Shown: piece by piece, positions 9,047-17,284 of the stretch
Layout of the letters: every line of letters starts with the position of its first letter
Position numbering within the stretch: position 1 is the first letter of the stretch
NCBI GenBank assembly: GCA_007751255.1
Contig: CP036296.1
Location: 2,232,001 to 2,296,000, forward strand
From: Engelhardtia mirabilis
GTDB lineage: Bacteria; Planctomycetota; UBA1135; GCA-002686595
DNA: 64,000 nucleotides
Direction: 5' to 3'
The notes under the pieces: generated by a model
Databases searched by the model: none
What the model saw: only the letters and a program-made list of their open reading frames with translations
Told to the model about the DNA's origin: nothing
Made by a program: the position numbers and the translations under genes

Positions 9047-11008
9047 ATGCGAAAGATCCTGCTATCGCTCTTCGTCGCAATCGGCCTGTCCCTGGCTTGG
9101 CTGCTGTTCCGAGGATCGGGCGGCGATGAGCCCGCGCACGAGTCGCAGGCCGGCGCCGAGCGCGCGCGGGCGGGTGAATCGGCGGGTAGCGAGCTACCGA
9201 CGCTCCGCGATGCCCCCTCGATCGCGACGCCCACGTCCAGCACCGACGACGCCCGCGAGGTGGTCGAGCCGGCCGGCGCCGTGGCGGCGAGCCGCATCCT
9301 GACCGCGCAGTTCGTGGATCCCGACGGCGCGCCCGTCGAGGGCGTCGTCTTGACCCTGCTGGCGAATACCTTGAACGCCGCCAGCCCAGACGCGGTGCGC
9401 CTGGTCGACCACCGGGTCGTGGACGGCGAGGTCGAGGTGCCGATCGGCGACGACGTGACTCACGTCGTCGCGGCCGCGAGCGCGCCGGGCTTCTGCCCTC
9501 TCAATCACGCCCAATCCGTGGCCCAGGGCCCGCGGCCGCGATTGCGGTTCATGTTGCAGCCGGGCGGTGCGGCCCGCCTGCGGGTGGTCGACTCCGCCGG
9601 CACCGCCGTGGCCTCGCCGCGCTTCCAGTTCATGCCGAGCCCTGGTAGCGGCAACCTGAGCTTCACGCACGGCGGGGGCGAGGGCGAGTTCGTGCTGTTC
9701 ACCCGCGAGGGCGGGAACTTCGCCGTCGACGTCTCGCAACCCGGCTCGGGGTCGGCCCACCTCGACCTCCAACTGCACCCTCCGGACTCCCTTGACCTGG
9801 GCGACGTGGTCCTGGAGTCGGGGCCGACCTACCGCGGCCGCGTGCAGCTCGCCGACGGCACGCCGGTGGCGGGGGTGACCGTCGTCGCGGTCGACCCCGC
9901 GTCGCGGCCACCGCGCTTTCAGAACAACGGTGAGGCGCGGACGGACGCCGACGGGCGATTCGTGCTCGCCACCGACGCACCCGGTCCCTTCGAGGTCGCC
10001 GTCAGCGACGGCGACGATCCCTTCGCGACGACCTTCGTGATCCCGGACGCGGGCGACGGTGAGCTCGTGCTCAGCTCGCAGGCGATGTTCGTCGTGCTGC
10101 GGGCTCTGGGGCCCGACGGACCCCTACCCCTCGAGCGAGTGACGGGGACCTATCAACAGACCGACCTGCCCTTCCAGGAGTGGGGCACGCGGAGCCTGCC
10201 CAGCGGCCTGGACCGAGTGCTCGGCGGCGAGACGGAGTTTGCTGTGCTGCTGCCCACGGCGTTCCTCTGGAACTTCGCCGCCGAGGTCGCGGGCGCCGAC
10301 GGGGGCTACTTCGGCAAGCTGGAGTTCGACCGCCGCTCGAGGCGGGTCGAGCTGGACCTCCTGCCGAGCCTCGGCGCGGCGGACGGGACGATCGCGGTCC
10401 AGGTCGAGTTCGCGCCAGAGCTCGGGCCCGGGACCTTCAGCGTCAGCTTGTCCTGCGACGAGCTCGGACTGCAGCGCAGCGCGTCGATCGGAGGCCCCGA
10501 CGAGAGCATGGAGTTCACGGGGCTCCTGCCCGGCCGCTACGAGCTGTGGGCCTTTCCCCGCGAGAATGGAACCACTGGCCCGCGGCTGTGGACGGTCAAC
10601 CCCGCCAGCCTGATCGTCGATCTGGTCGCGGGCGACACGGCCCAGGCCCGTTTCGCCGTGGAGCTCGGCGGTTGGCTGGTGCTCGACCTGACCGACTTCC
10701 CACCGGTCCTGCCCAACGGCTCGGACACCGCCTGGGTCACCCTCGCGGGCGTCGACGAGCTGCGCTACGACGGCCGCGGGCTGGAAGCCTTCGAGCGCTT
10801 GAAGGACGACGGCGAGACCGATCGCGCGGACCTCAGCGACTTCCCGCGCTTCGGGCAACGCTGGCGCTCGAGCTCGGTGATCCCACCGGGCCTCTACACG
10901 GTGCGGGTCGCGGCCCGGGGCTTCGAGTCCTGGAGCGCCCAGGTCGAGATTCTCCCCGGCGCCGCCATCACGGTGCACCCCGAACCCAGAGAGCAGAGCG
11001 AAGAATGA
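9047..11008 (+). CDS. CarboxypepD_reg-like secreted/anchored beta-sandwich protein (paralogue 2)
   Basis: 653 residues with an N-terminal hydrophobic helix (MRKILLSLFVAIGLSLAWLL), a low-complexity Ala/Glu/Ser linker to about residue 80, then beta-sandwich modules. The clearest repeat is near residues 262-320 (GRVQLADGTPVAGVTVVAVD, then TDADGRFVLATDAPGPFEV). The C-terminal module carries PPGLYTVRVAARGF. It starts 6 nt after paralogue 1 and its TGA overlaps the next ATG (ATGA at 11005-11008), so these genes are translationally coupled. No catalytic residues are recognised; an extracytoplasmic structural or binding role is inferred. Confidence 0.8.
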   Translation: MRKILLSLFVAIGLSLAWLLFRGSGGDEPAHESQAGAERARAGESAGSELPTLRDAPSIATPTSSTDDAREVVEPAGAVAASRILTAQFVDPDGAPVEGVVLTLLANTLNAASPDAVRLVDHRVVDGEVEVPIGDDVTHVVAAASAPGFCPLNHAQSVAQGPRPRLRFMLQPGGAARLRVVDSAGTAVASPRFQFMPSPGSGNLSFTHGGGEGEFVLFTREGGNFAVDVSQPGSGSAHLDLQLHPPDSLDLGDVVLESGPTYRGRVQLADGTPVAGVTVVAVDPASRPPRFQNNGEARTDADGRFVLATDAPGPFEVAVSDGDDPFATTFVIPDAGDGELVLSSQAMFVVLRALGPDGPLPLERVTGTYQQTDLPFQEWGTRSLPSGLDRVLGGETEFAVLLPTAFLWNFAAEVAGADGGYFGKLEFDRRSRRVELDLLPSLGAADGTIAVQVEFAPELGPGTFSVSLSCDELGLQRSASIGGPDESMEFTGLLPGRYELWAFPRENGTTGPRLWTVNPASLIVDLVAGDTAQARFAVELGGWLVLDLTDFPPVLPNGSDTAWVTLAGVDELRYDGRGLEAFERLKDDGETDRADLSDFPRFGQRWRSSSVIPPGLYTVRVAARGFESWSAQVEILPGAAITVHPEPREQSEE

Positions 11009-12381
11009 ACGGCGGCATGCGGATCGGATCGGGTTTGGTCATCGCCTGCGTACTCGGTGGGGTCCTGTGGACCCTGCTCGGCGAGGGCGAGGAGGGCGCG
11101 GGCGAGGCGGCCGTCGTCGCACCTGTGGATGTCCCGAAGGAATCGCCGATCGAGGCCGAGCTGGCGACGCCCGAGGCGCGCAGGCCGGCGGCGCCCGTGC
11201 CCGTCGAGGCTCGGCCGGACGAGCCGCCGGAAGTGGCGGAGTCTGTTCCCCCGGGCGACGGACTGCCGCTGGCCGGACGGGTGGTCATGGTCGATGGTCG
11301 CGGGCTGCCCATGGTCGATGTGCACGCGCCCGCGCTCGATCTGCGCGCGCTGACCAGCGCCAGTGGCGAGTTCCGCATCGAGGGACTCGAACCCGGTGAG
11401 GTCGAGTTGGAGGTCGGTAGCTCCCGTTCCGGCACGGGCGACGGCTACGAGATCGTCGGTCGGCGCACCTTTCGCGCCGGTGACGAGGCCGTGGAGCTGG
11501 TCGTGCGCGCGTGTCTGCTGCGGGTGCGTGCGGCGGACGAGTCGGGTGCTCCCGTGGCGTTCAACTCGGTCGAGGTGACCGATGTCGGCGACGACGGCTA
11601 CCTGAGTTCGATCCTGTCGTGGTCGTCGGGGGGCGGGGCGCAGTTCGCGGACCTGCCGGTGCCGGTGGATCGCAACCTGCGAGCGCGGGTCCAAGGGGCC
11701 GCTGGGAGCTTCGCCGGGCTGGTGCACACGCCAGTCGCGGGGGGCGCCGTGGAGGTGGTGCTCGAGGTCGACTCCCCGAGCATGGCGACCTTGGAGTTGG
11801 CCCTTGGCGGACCCTTGGACCGGGTCATCGGCGCACGACTCGACGTCAGCCTCGTGAACCTCGATCGAGACGACCGCATCGACCAATCCGACGCGCTCTC
11901 CGAGCGGATCCTCATCCCGGGCCTGACCACCGGGCTGCACACGCTCGAGGTCTCCGTCGCGCAGCCCCAGGGCACTCGCCAGTCCCAGATCTTTGCCCTG
12001 GTCGGCGCGCCAGCCGAGATCGAAGTGACCGGCACCGGGCGCATCCCGATCGCGCTCGAGTTGGTGCCGGGGGGGGAGCTCGAGCTGGTGCTCTCCGCCG
12101 ACCTCGACTTGCTGCCGAGGGAGATGCTCCCCGTCGTGGTTCAGGTCGAGGTTCGCCCTGAGGGGCGTAGCGAGGCCCTCGACCTGCGCTGGACGGGTTG
12201 GCACGGCGGTGGCGCCGTGAGCCGTCCGACGATCGGCGGGGGCTGGGTCGCTGACCGCTCCCTCCCCCCCGGGCGCTACGACGTACGGGTGCAGGCCGAG
12301 GGCTTTCGCCCTTCGCAGACCACGGCTAGCGTGGTCGGGGGCCAGGCCTGCAAGGTGGCGATTGAACTCCTGCGGGAATGA
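11005..12381 (+). CDS. CarboxypepD_reg-like secreted/anchored beta-sandwich protein (paralogue 3)
   Basis: 458 residues from the ATG at 11005, which overlaps the preceding stop by 4 nt. An N-terminal hydrophobic helix (residues 6-25) is followed by a Glu/Ala/Pro-rich linker and a well-formed carboxypeptidase-regulatory-like repeat at about 92-150 (LAGRVVMVDGRGLPMVDV, then SGEFRIEGLEPGEVELEV). The C-terminus carries PPGRYDVRVQAEGF. It is clearly closest to the next gene: both share LAGRVVMVDG, SFRIE/EFRIE and an AGDEA(V/I) stretch, indicating recent tandem duplication. Function unknown beyond a predicted extracytoplasmic beta-sandwich protein. Confidence 0.8.
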   Translation: MNGGMRIGSGLVIACVLGGVLWTLLGEGEEGAGEAAVVAPVDVPKESPIEAELATPEARRPAAPVPVEARPDEPPEVAESVPPGDGLPLAGRVVMVDGRGLPMVDVHAPALDLRALTSASGEFRIEGLEPGEVELEVGSSRSGTGDGYEIVGRRTFRAGDEAVELVVRACLLRVRAADESGAPVAFNSVEVTDVGDDGYLSSILSWSSGGGAQFADLPVPVDRNLRARVQGAAGSFAGLVHTPVAGGAVEVVLEVDSPSMATLELALGGPLDRVIGARLDVSLVNLDRDDRIDQSDALSERILIPGLTTGLHTLEVSVAQPQGTRQSQIFALVGAPAEIEVTGTGRIPIALELVPGGELELVLSADLDLLPREMLPVVVQVEVRPEGRSEALDLRWTGWHGGGAVSRPTIGGGWVADRSLPPGRYDVRVQAEGFRPSQTTASVVGGQACKVAIELLRE

Positions 12382-12394
12382 CCCGTTGGATCCA

Positions 12395-13834
12395 ATGATG
12401 ATGTCGAACAACCACAGGCGCACAGCGGGCGGCACGCTGGCGGTCATCGCGGGGTTGGTGGTCGTCGTGTCCTTCGCCATCTGGGCTCTGGCCGGCGCGG
12501 GACCCGGCGAGGGCGGATCGGCCGTCCCCGGCGCTGCGGCCGCGTCTTCGCAGCCGGAATCGGAGGCCGCTCTCTCCCCTCCGCTCGCGCCCAGAGCACA
12601 GGCCACGGCCACCATCGGGACTGGCTCTGCGTCTGCTCGCGTTGCAGCCGTGGTCGAAGACGAGCAAGAGGTCGTCGAAGCTCCGATGAGCACGCCGCCG
12701 CAAACCGCGGCCCTGGCCGGGCGGGTTGTGATGGTGGATGGCCAACCGGTTGCGAGCGTGACGGTCCGCGTCGAGGGGCTGGGTCTGCACCAAGCGGTGG
12801 CTGGCGACGGGAGCTTTCGCATCGAGGAAGCGCCGCTCGGTCAGCACCGACTGTCCGTCGGGACCGGCGAGCGGGACGGCGGCTTCGAGCTCATCGGTCC
12901 GGACCACTTCGACGCCGGCGACGAAGCGATCGTGTTGGTGGCGCGCGTGAGCCAAGTGACGTTCACGGCGCAGGACCGCGATGGCGCGCCCGCCCTGTTC
13001 CGCTCGCTCAGCCTGGAGGTCACGCCGCACGACGGCACGCCCATGGGCGGGGGCGGCGCCTACTCCTCGCGGGAGCGGTCGTCGACGACCAGGGCCCTGC
13101 CGCCGAACTGCACCGTGCGCGCCTGGGCCAAGGGCTCGCAGGGGATCTTCGCGGGGACGATCGAGACGCCCCTCGACGGCGGCGCGCTGGACCTGGTGTT
13201 GCGATCGGACTCCGAGGACACGGCCACCCTGGAGTTGCGGGTGAGTGGTGGGATCGAGCGCCTGGTCGAGCCCCGGGTTCACCTGCGCGTGAGAGGTCTC
13301 GATGCGCACACCTACATCGCGGCGGAGCAGGCCCTGGAGCGCACGATGTTGGTACCGGGTCTGGCGCCCGGTCGCTATTCGTTGGAGGTCTCGCTGATGC
13401 AGGCTTCGGGCACCGAGCCTGAAGAGGCCCTGGCCTTGACCGGTCTGCCCCGCGAGTTCGAGATCGAAGGACCGGGGCCGATACCGATCGACGCGGTCCT
13501 CGCACCTGGGGCGTTGGTCGGGCTGGAGCTGGTTCCGAGCGACTCGTGGACCGCCGAGGGCGGGGCCGAGGGCGCGGTGACGGTCGAGGTGACGCCGCAG
13601 GGGGCGGAGCGGCCGCTGGAGATGGAGTGGTGGCAGGTCACCGACGCGCCCTTGATCCAGTGCGCCTTCGACATGCCTCCGGTCGGTGTGCGCGTGCGCT
13701 CCGACCGTTCCCTCGCGCCGGGGGCCTACGAGTTGCGGGTCGAGGGCGAGGATTTTCAGCCCTTCATCCAGGACTTCGAGGTCGGCGTTCAAGGCGGGCT
13801 GGTGGAGCTGCTGGTGCCCTTGGTCACCAAATAG
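12395..13834 (+). CDS. CarboxypepD_reg-like secreted/anchored beta-sandwich protein (paralogue 4)
   Basis: 479 residues from the first of three consecutive ATG codons at 12395, 13 nt after paralogue 3. The signal-anchor helix is at about residues 13-34 (GTLAVIAGLVVVVSFAIWAL). An Ala/Ser/Glu linker leads to the repeat around 110-170 (LAGRVVMVDGQPVASVTVRV, then GDGSFRIEEAPLGQHRLSV). The C-terminal module has APGAYELRVEGEDF. It is the sister of paralogue 3, so its start and domain limits follow from that alignment. No catalytic motif is seen. Confidence 0.8.
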   Translation: MMMSNNHRRTAGGTLAVIAGLVVVVSFAIWALAGAGPGEGGSAVPGAAAASSQPESEAALSPPLAPRAQATATIGTGSASARVAAVVEDEQEVVEAPMSTPPQTAALAGRVVMVDGQPVASVTVRVEGLGLHQAVAGDGSFRIEEAPLGQHRLSVGTGERDGGFELIGPDHFDAGDEAIVLVARVSQVTFTAQDRDGAPALFRSLSLEVTPHDGTPMGGGGAYSSRERSSTTRALPPNCTVRAWAKGSQGIFAGTIETPLDGGALDLVLRSDSEDTATLELRVSGGIERLVEPRVHLRVRGLDAHTYIAAEQALERTMLVPGLAPGRYSLEVSLMQASGTEPEEALALTGLPREFEIEGPGPIPIDAVLAPGALVGLELVPSDSWTAEGGAEGAVTVEVTPQGAERPLEMEWWQVTDAPLIQCAFDMPPVGVRVRSDRSLAPGAYELRVEGEDFQPFIQDFEVGVQGGLVELLVPLVTK

Positions 13835-13866
13835 AACGGGGGTGTAACCGATCTCGAGCGGGTCGG

Positions 13867-13872
13867 TAGATT
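13867..13872 (+). promoter_or_regulatory. -10-like hexamer TAGATT before the 13885 lipoprotein
   Basis: TAGATT ends 12 nt before the ATG at 13885, in the same placement as similar hexamers before several other genes in the window. No convincing -35 element. Confidence 0.3.
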
Positions 13873-13884
13873 CGGAGCGAGGCC

Positions 13885-15084
13885 ATGGCGCTCTTCACCC
13901 CTCCGCATTTGCCGCATCCGATATCGCTCGTACCGAGTGCGCTCAGCCGGGCATCGTCGGTGCGTGCTCTGCTCGGATCGTGCAGCCTCGCTCTCGTGGG
14001 CTGTCTATCGCCGGCCGATCCGGCGAAAGCTCCGCAGTCGCGCGACCAGGACGAAGCGGCGCCGGTTCGAGAAGGTGAACTCGACGGCGCGAGCGAGCAA
14101 CCGGTTCCAGCCGCGGACCTCTGGCGCGGCGAGCGGCCCGATCGCATCGCCGGTCGATTGATCGACGTCGAGGGCGAGCCCCTGGCGGGGATCTGGATCG
14201 GAGCCAGGGCCCAGGACCTCTACCCGCGGCCGGGGCGACTGTCAGCGCACACGGAGACTTCGGCGACGGGTGAGTTCGCGTTCACGGGACTAGCGCAGGG
14301 CGAGTACACCCTGTCGATGCTCGCGCCTGGAGCACCGGTTGCGCTGACCGTGCGCAACGTGTCGACCGACTCCCTGGAGCTGGTCTTCGGGATCGTCGAA
14401 CCGATGCCTGCCGACCCGCTCCAGTACCACTCGCATGCCAATCCCCTGAGTGGCGCGGTCGCACAGGTGGAGTTGGATGAGAACGGACGCGTCCCCGCCG
14501 ACTTCGATCCACGCTCGGCGAGCTTGAGCTTCGAGTGGACCGCTGACGAACCCGGAAGGGGTCAGTTCCTCGAACTCGAGATCGAGGACCTCGCGTCGGG
14601 GATCGGCGGGCCCTACTTGGGCGAGCTGCAGCGCAACGGACTCGTGCAGCGGGACCTCTTGCCGGGTGACTACCGCTGCAGTTGGCGGTTGCGCGGCGAC
14701 TGGCACGTCGGAATGACCTACGTCGCGGGGGACGCCGAGGCTCGGGTCAGCGTCGGTGCCGAGGAGCAGGCGCGGGTTCCGGTTCAGCTCGAGGTTGGTG
14801 GCTTGATCAGGCTCGACCTGGGTTCGGAAGCCAAGGCGGCACGGACCTCGAGCACGGGCACGATCGAGGGCTGGGCGAGGCTCAGGCCCCAGGGACAGGC
14901 TGATTGGATCCAGACTCCGATCACGGTCGCGGGGCGCGAGCTGTTCGTGGGCCGCGTGCATCCGCCTGGCCTGTGGGAGCTCGAATGGCATCCTCCATTG
15001 GGTGAGGAGCCGATTGTCGAGGTCCTGGAGGTCCGGCCCCGCGAGACGGCCGTGTTCGAGGTCGACTTGCCCGGGCCGCGCTGA
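13885..15084 (+). CDS. CarboxypepD_reg-like lipoprotein (paralogue 5)
   Basis: 399 residues. Unlike its neighbours it carries a lipoprotein signal: a long N-region followed by LLGSCSLALVGC, with the acylated cysteine at about residue 40, so it is predicted to be membrane-tethered by lipid. A carboxypeptidase-regulatory-like repeat spans about residues 90-145 (GRLIDVEGEPLAGIWI, then SATGEFAFTGLAQGEYTLSM). The C-terminal module has HPPGLWELEW. A TAGATT hexamer ends 12 nt upstream and the gap from paralogue 4 is 50 nt, so it may have its own promoter. Function unknown. Confidence 0.78.
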   Translation: MALFTPPHLPHPISLVPSALSRASSVRALLGSCSLALVGCLSPADPAKAPQSRDQDEAAPVREGELDGASEQPVPAADLWRGERPDRIAGRLIDVEGEPLAGIWIGARAQDLYPRPGRLSAHTETSATGEFAFTGLAQGEYTLSMLAPGAPVALTVRNVSTDSLELVFGIVEPMPADPLQYHSHANPLSGAVAQVELDENGRVPADFDPRSASLSFEWTADEPGRGQFLELEIEDLASGIGGPYLGELQRNGLVQRDLLPGDYRCSWRLRGDWHVGMTYVAGDAEARVSVGAEEQARVPVQLEVGGLIRLDLGSEAKAARTSSTGTIEGWARLRPQGQADWIQTPITVAGRELFVGRVHPPGLWELEWHPPLGEEPIVEVLEVRPRETAVFEVDLPGPR

Positions 15085-15288
15085 GAGGGCGACGCGGCCC
15101 TCCGGCTGTGGTTCCGGCTGCCGCCCGGTCCTGTCGACAAGGCGTCGTCGCGGCGCAGCCGAGAGCGGGGTTCCCATCGAGAGGACGCGCCCACCGAGGC
15201 GCGCGAGGGCAGGGCCGATCGACTCCGGAGCGTGGATTGCGAGGCTTCGATGGCCTCGGGCGCGTCCGGGGCAGTTCCTCCATGCATC

Positions 15289-17262
15289 ATGTCCACCATG
15301 GTCACCCGCTCAGCCATCGCTGTCCTGGCCTTGGCCCTCGCGCTTGGGCTGGGCTACCTACTCTTCTCTCCGTTCGGGGACGGCTCCACGGACGGCGCGG
15401 CCATCGGCGCGGCGCCGGACGTCGGTCGCACGTCGCGGACCGTCGAGGCCAGAGGCGGTGGGACGCCGGCCCTGCGCTCGGCGACGTCGCGGGAGCTCCA
15501 GTTGCCAGGTAACAGCGAGACCCAGCGCGAGGCGGCCCCCGTTGCGACGGCGGATGCTGAGCTCGCGGCGAAGAAAGGCGTCCTGGCGCGCATCGTTGTC
15601 GTGGATGTCGATGGCGCGCCCATCGAGGGTGCGTGGTTGGACGTGGCTCGCTTCAGCGACAGCTTCGTTCAACTCGACACACTGCTGTCGGCGGAACCCA
15701 TACCCTCGTCAGGCCTTCTCGAGCAGTCCATCGACGCGCAACCCGAGGACCTGCTGGCGGTGCGCGCCGGTGCGCCGGGCTATCTTCCGCAGTTCGCGAG
15801 GCTGCCGTGGACAGGGGATCGCGTCGAAGCTCGCCTGGAGTTGAAGCGGGGAGCGACGGTGGTCGGCCGCATGGTCGACGTCGGCGGAGCCCCCCTCGGC
15901 GGGGGATGGGTGCGCTTCGATCCGATCGGTGAGGACCGTGATCCGATCTTCCGTCAGGTGATCATGCCCCGCGACGGCTACTTCGCGGTGCAGGCTCCCG
16001 ATCCGGGGGGCTATCAGGTCAGTGCCGAGCTGATCGGTCTCGGCACGAGCGCGCAGGTGCGCGTCCGCATCGATTCCTCGGCCGAGAGTGACGTGGGCAC
16101 CCTGACCCTGGTCGGGCCCGGGTCGATCGCCGGTCGTACGGTGTTCCCGAGCGGTGAACCGGTGCCCGGCTTCGGCCTGCGGCTCGAGGCGATCGGGGCG
16201 CAGGGCCTCGGCTTCCGGTCGGCCGTGGTCGAGACGGACGAGGAGGGTGGCTTCGTCTTCAAGGGCCTGGCCCAGGGGCGGTACGACCTCACGGGCCAGG
16301 ACCCCAGTGTGCCGGTGGACGCGCCCATCGCATCGACCGGCATGGGGGACGTCGAGGTCGTCGTTGACGCCTGGCTGCTCACGATCGGAGCGCTCGACGA
16401 AGCGGATCGTCCGGCGCTCTTGGCCAAGCTCGAAGCCGTCCCGCGCTCGACCGTCGACGCGGCGCCGTCCACCGCACTCGAGCTGCCCTTTCTCGCCAGG
16501 TCCCAGCTCTTCTCCACGCCCGTGGTGCAGACCGAGCAGTTGGTCGCGAGGCTCCCGCTCAAGTTCACCGCCGAGGACGAGGCCGGAGCGCACTACTTCG
16601 GGCAGGTGGACGTGGACCTGCTCCCCGGACGCCACGGGGTCGTGCTGAGGCCCTGGGATCCGTCCCTGGCTTCCTTGCGTGTGCGCGTCGGTGGCAGCGG
16701 CGTGCCCGAAGGAGTCGCGATCAGCGCCAGTCTCCAGCCCCTCGCCGAGGGCGCCTTCACCTGGGGGGCGAGTGACGAGGGGCAATCGGAGTTCATGCTG
16801 AGCGGCCTGACGCCGGGCCGCTACCTGGCGAACTTCTCCGTCTCGGGCGACGACATGCTGCTGCTCGAGGGCTCCGGCGTGGAGCTGGAGCTGACGGCCG
16901 GTAGCGAGCAGACGGTCGACATCGCGATCGTCGCCGGCGGTCAGCTCGAGTTCGAGTTCGCCGTGGCCGGACTGGACGACCAGGCCGCACTCGGACTCGA
17001 GCGCTCGGCGGTGGGGAGGATCCGTGCAGCCGGAGAGCTCGAGTGGCAGCCGCTGCTGCTGAATCTCGTCCGCGACGACGGCGGTGTCTCGGTCGTCGCC
17101 AAGGCCAGGTTGGGGCAACGCTACGAGCGCTACGGCGTGCTGCGCGCCGGCAGCTACGAGCTCGAGGTCGAGGCCACCGGCTTCACCAGGCACAACCGGC
17201 AGCTCACGGTGATCCCCGGCGAGACGAACGTCGTGCGGGTCGAGCTGGTGCAGGAACCCTGA
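15289..17262 (+). CDS. CarboxypepD_reg-like secreted/anchored beta-sandwich protein (paralogue 6)
   Basis: 657 residues from the ATG at 15289; an ATG three codons later (15298) is equally possible. The helix SAIAVLALALALGLGYLLF anchors or exports the protein. Repeats are visible at about 195-250 (GRMVDVGGAPLGGGWVRF) and 280-335 (GRTVFPSGEPVPGFGLRL, then TDEEGGFVFKGLAQGRYDL). The C-terminal module has RAGSYELEVEATGF. It is most similar to the following gene in length, linker and repeat placement. The 204 bp upstream hold no gene or clear hairpin. Confidence 0.8.
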   Translation: MSTMVTRSAIAVLALALALGLGYLLFSPFGDGSTDGAAIGAAPDVGRTSRTVEARGGGTPALRSATSRELQLPGNSETQREAAPVATADAELAAKKGVLARIVVVDVDGAPIEGAWLDVARFSDSFVQLDTLLSAEPIPSSGLLEQSIDAQPEDLLAVRAGAPGYLPQFARLPWTGDRVEARLELKRGATVVGRMVDVGGAPLGGGWVRFDPIGEDRDPIFRQVIMPRDGYFAVQAPDPGGYQVSAELIGLGTSAQVRVRIDSSAESDVGTLTLVGPGSIAGRTVFPSGEPVPGFGLRLEAIGAQGLGFRSAVVETDEEGGFVFKGLAQGRYDLTGQDPSVPVDAPIASTGMGDVEVVVDAWLLTIGALDEADRPALLAKLEAVPRSTVDAAPSTALELPFLARSQLFSTPVVQTEQLVARLPLKFTAEDEAGAHYFGQVDVDLLPGRHGVVLRPWDPSLASLRVRVGGSGVPEGVAISASLQPLAEGAFTWGASDEGQSEFMLSGLTPGRYLANFSVSGDDMLLLEGSGVELELTAGSEQTVDIAIVAGGQLEFEFAVAGLDDQAALGLERSAVGRIRAAGELEWQPLLLNLVRDDGGVSVVAKARLGQRYERYGVLRAGSYELEVEATGFTRHNRQLTVIPGETNVVRVELVQEP

Positions 17263-17284
17263 GTCCAAGTCGGAGCGCACATCG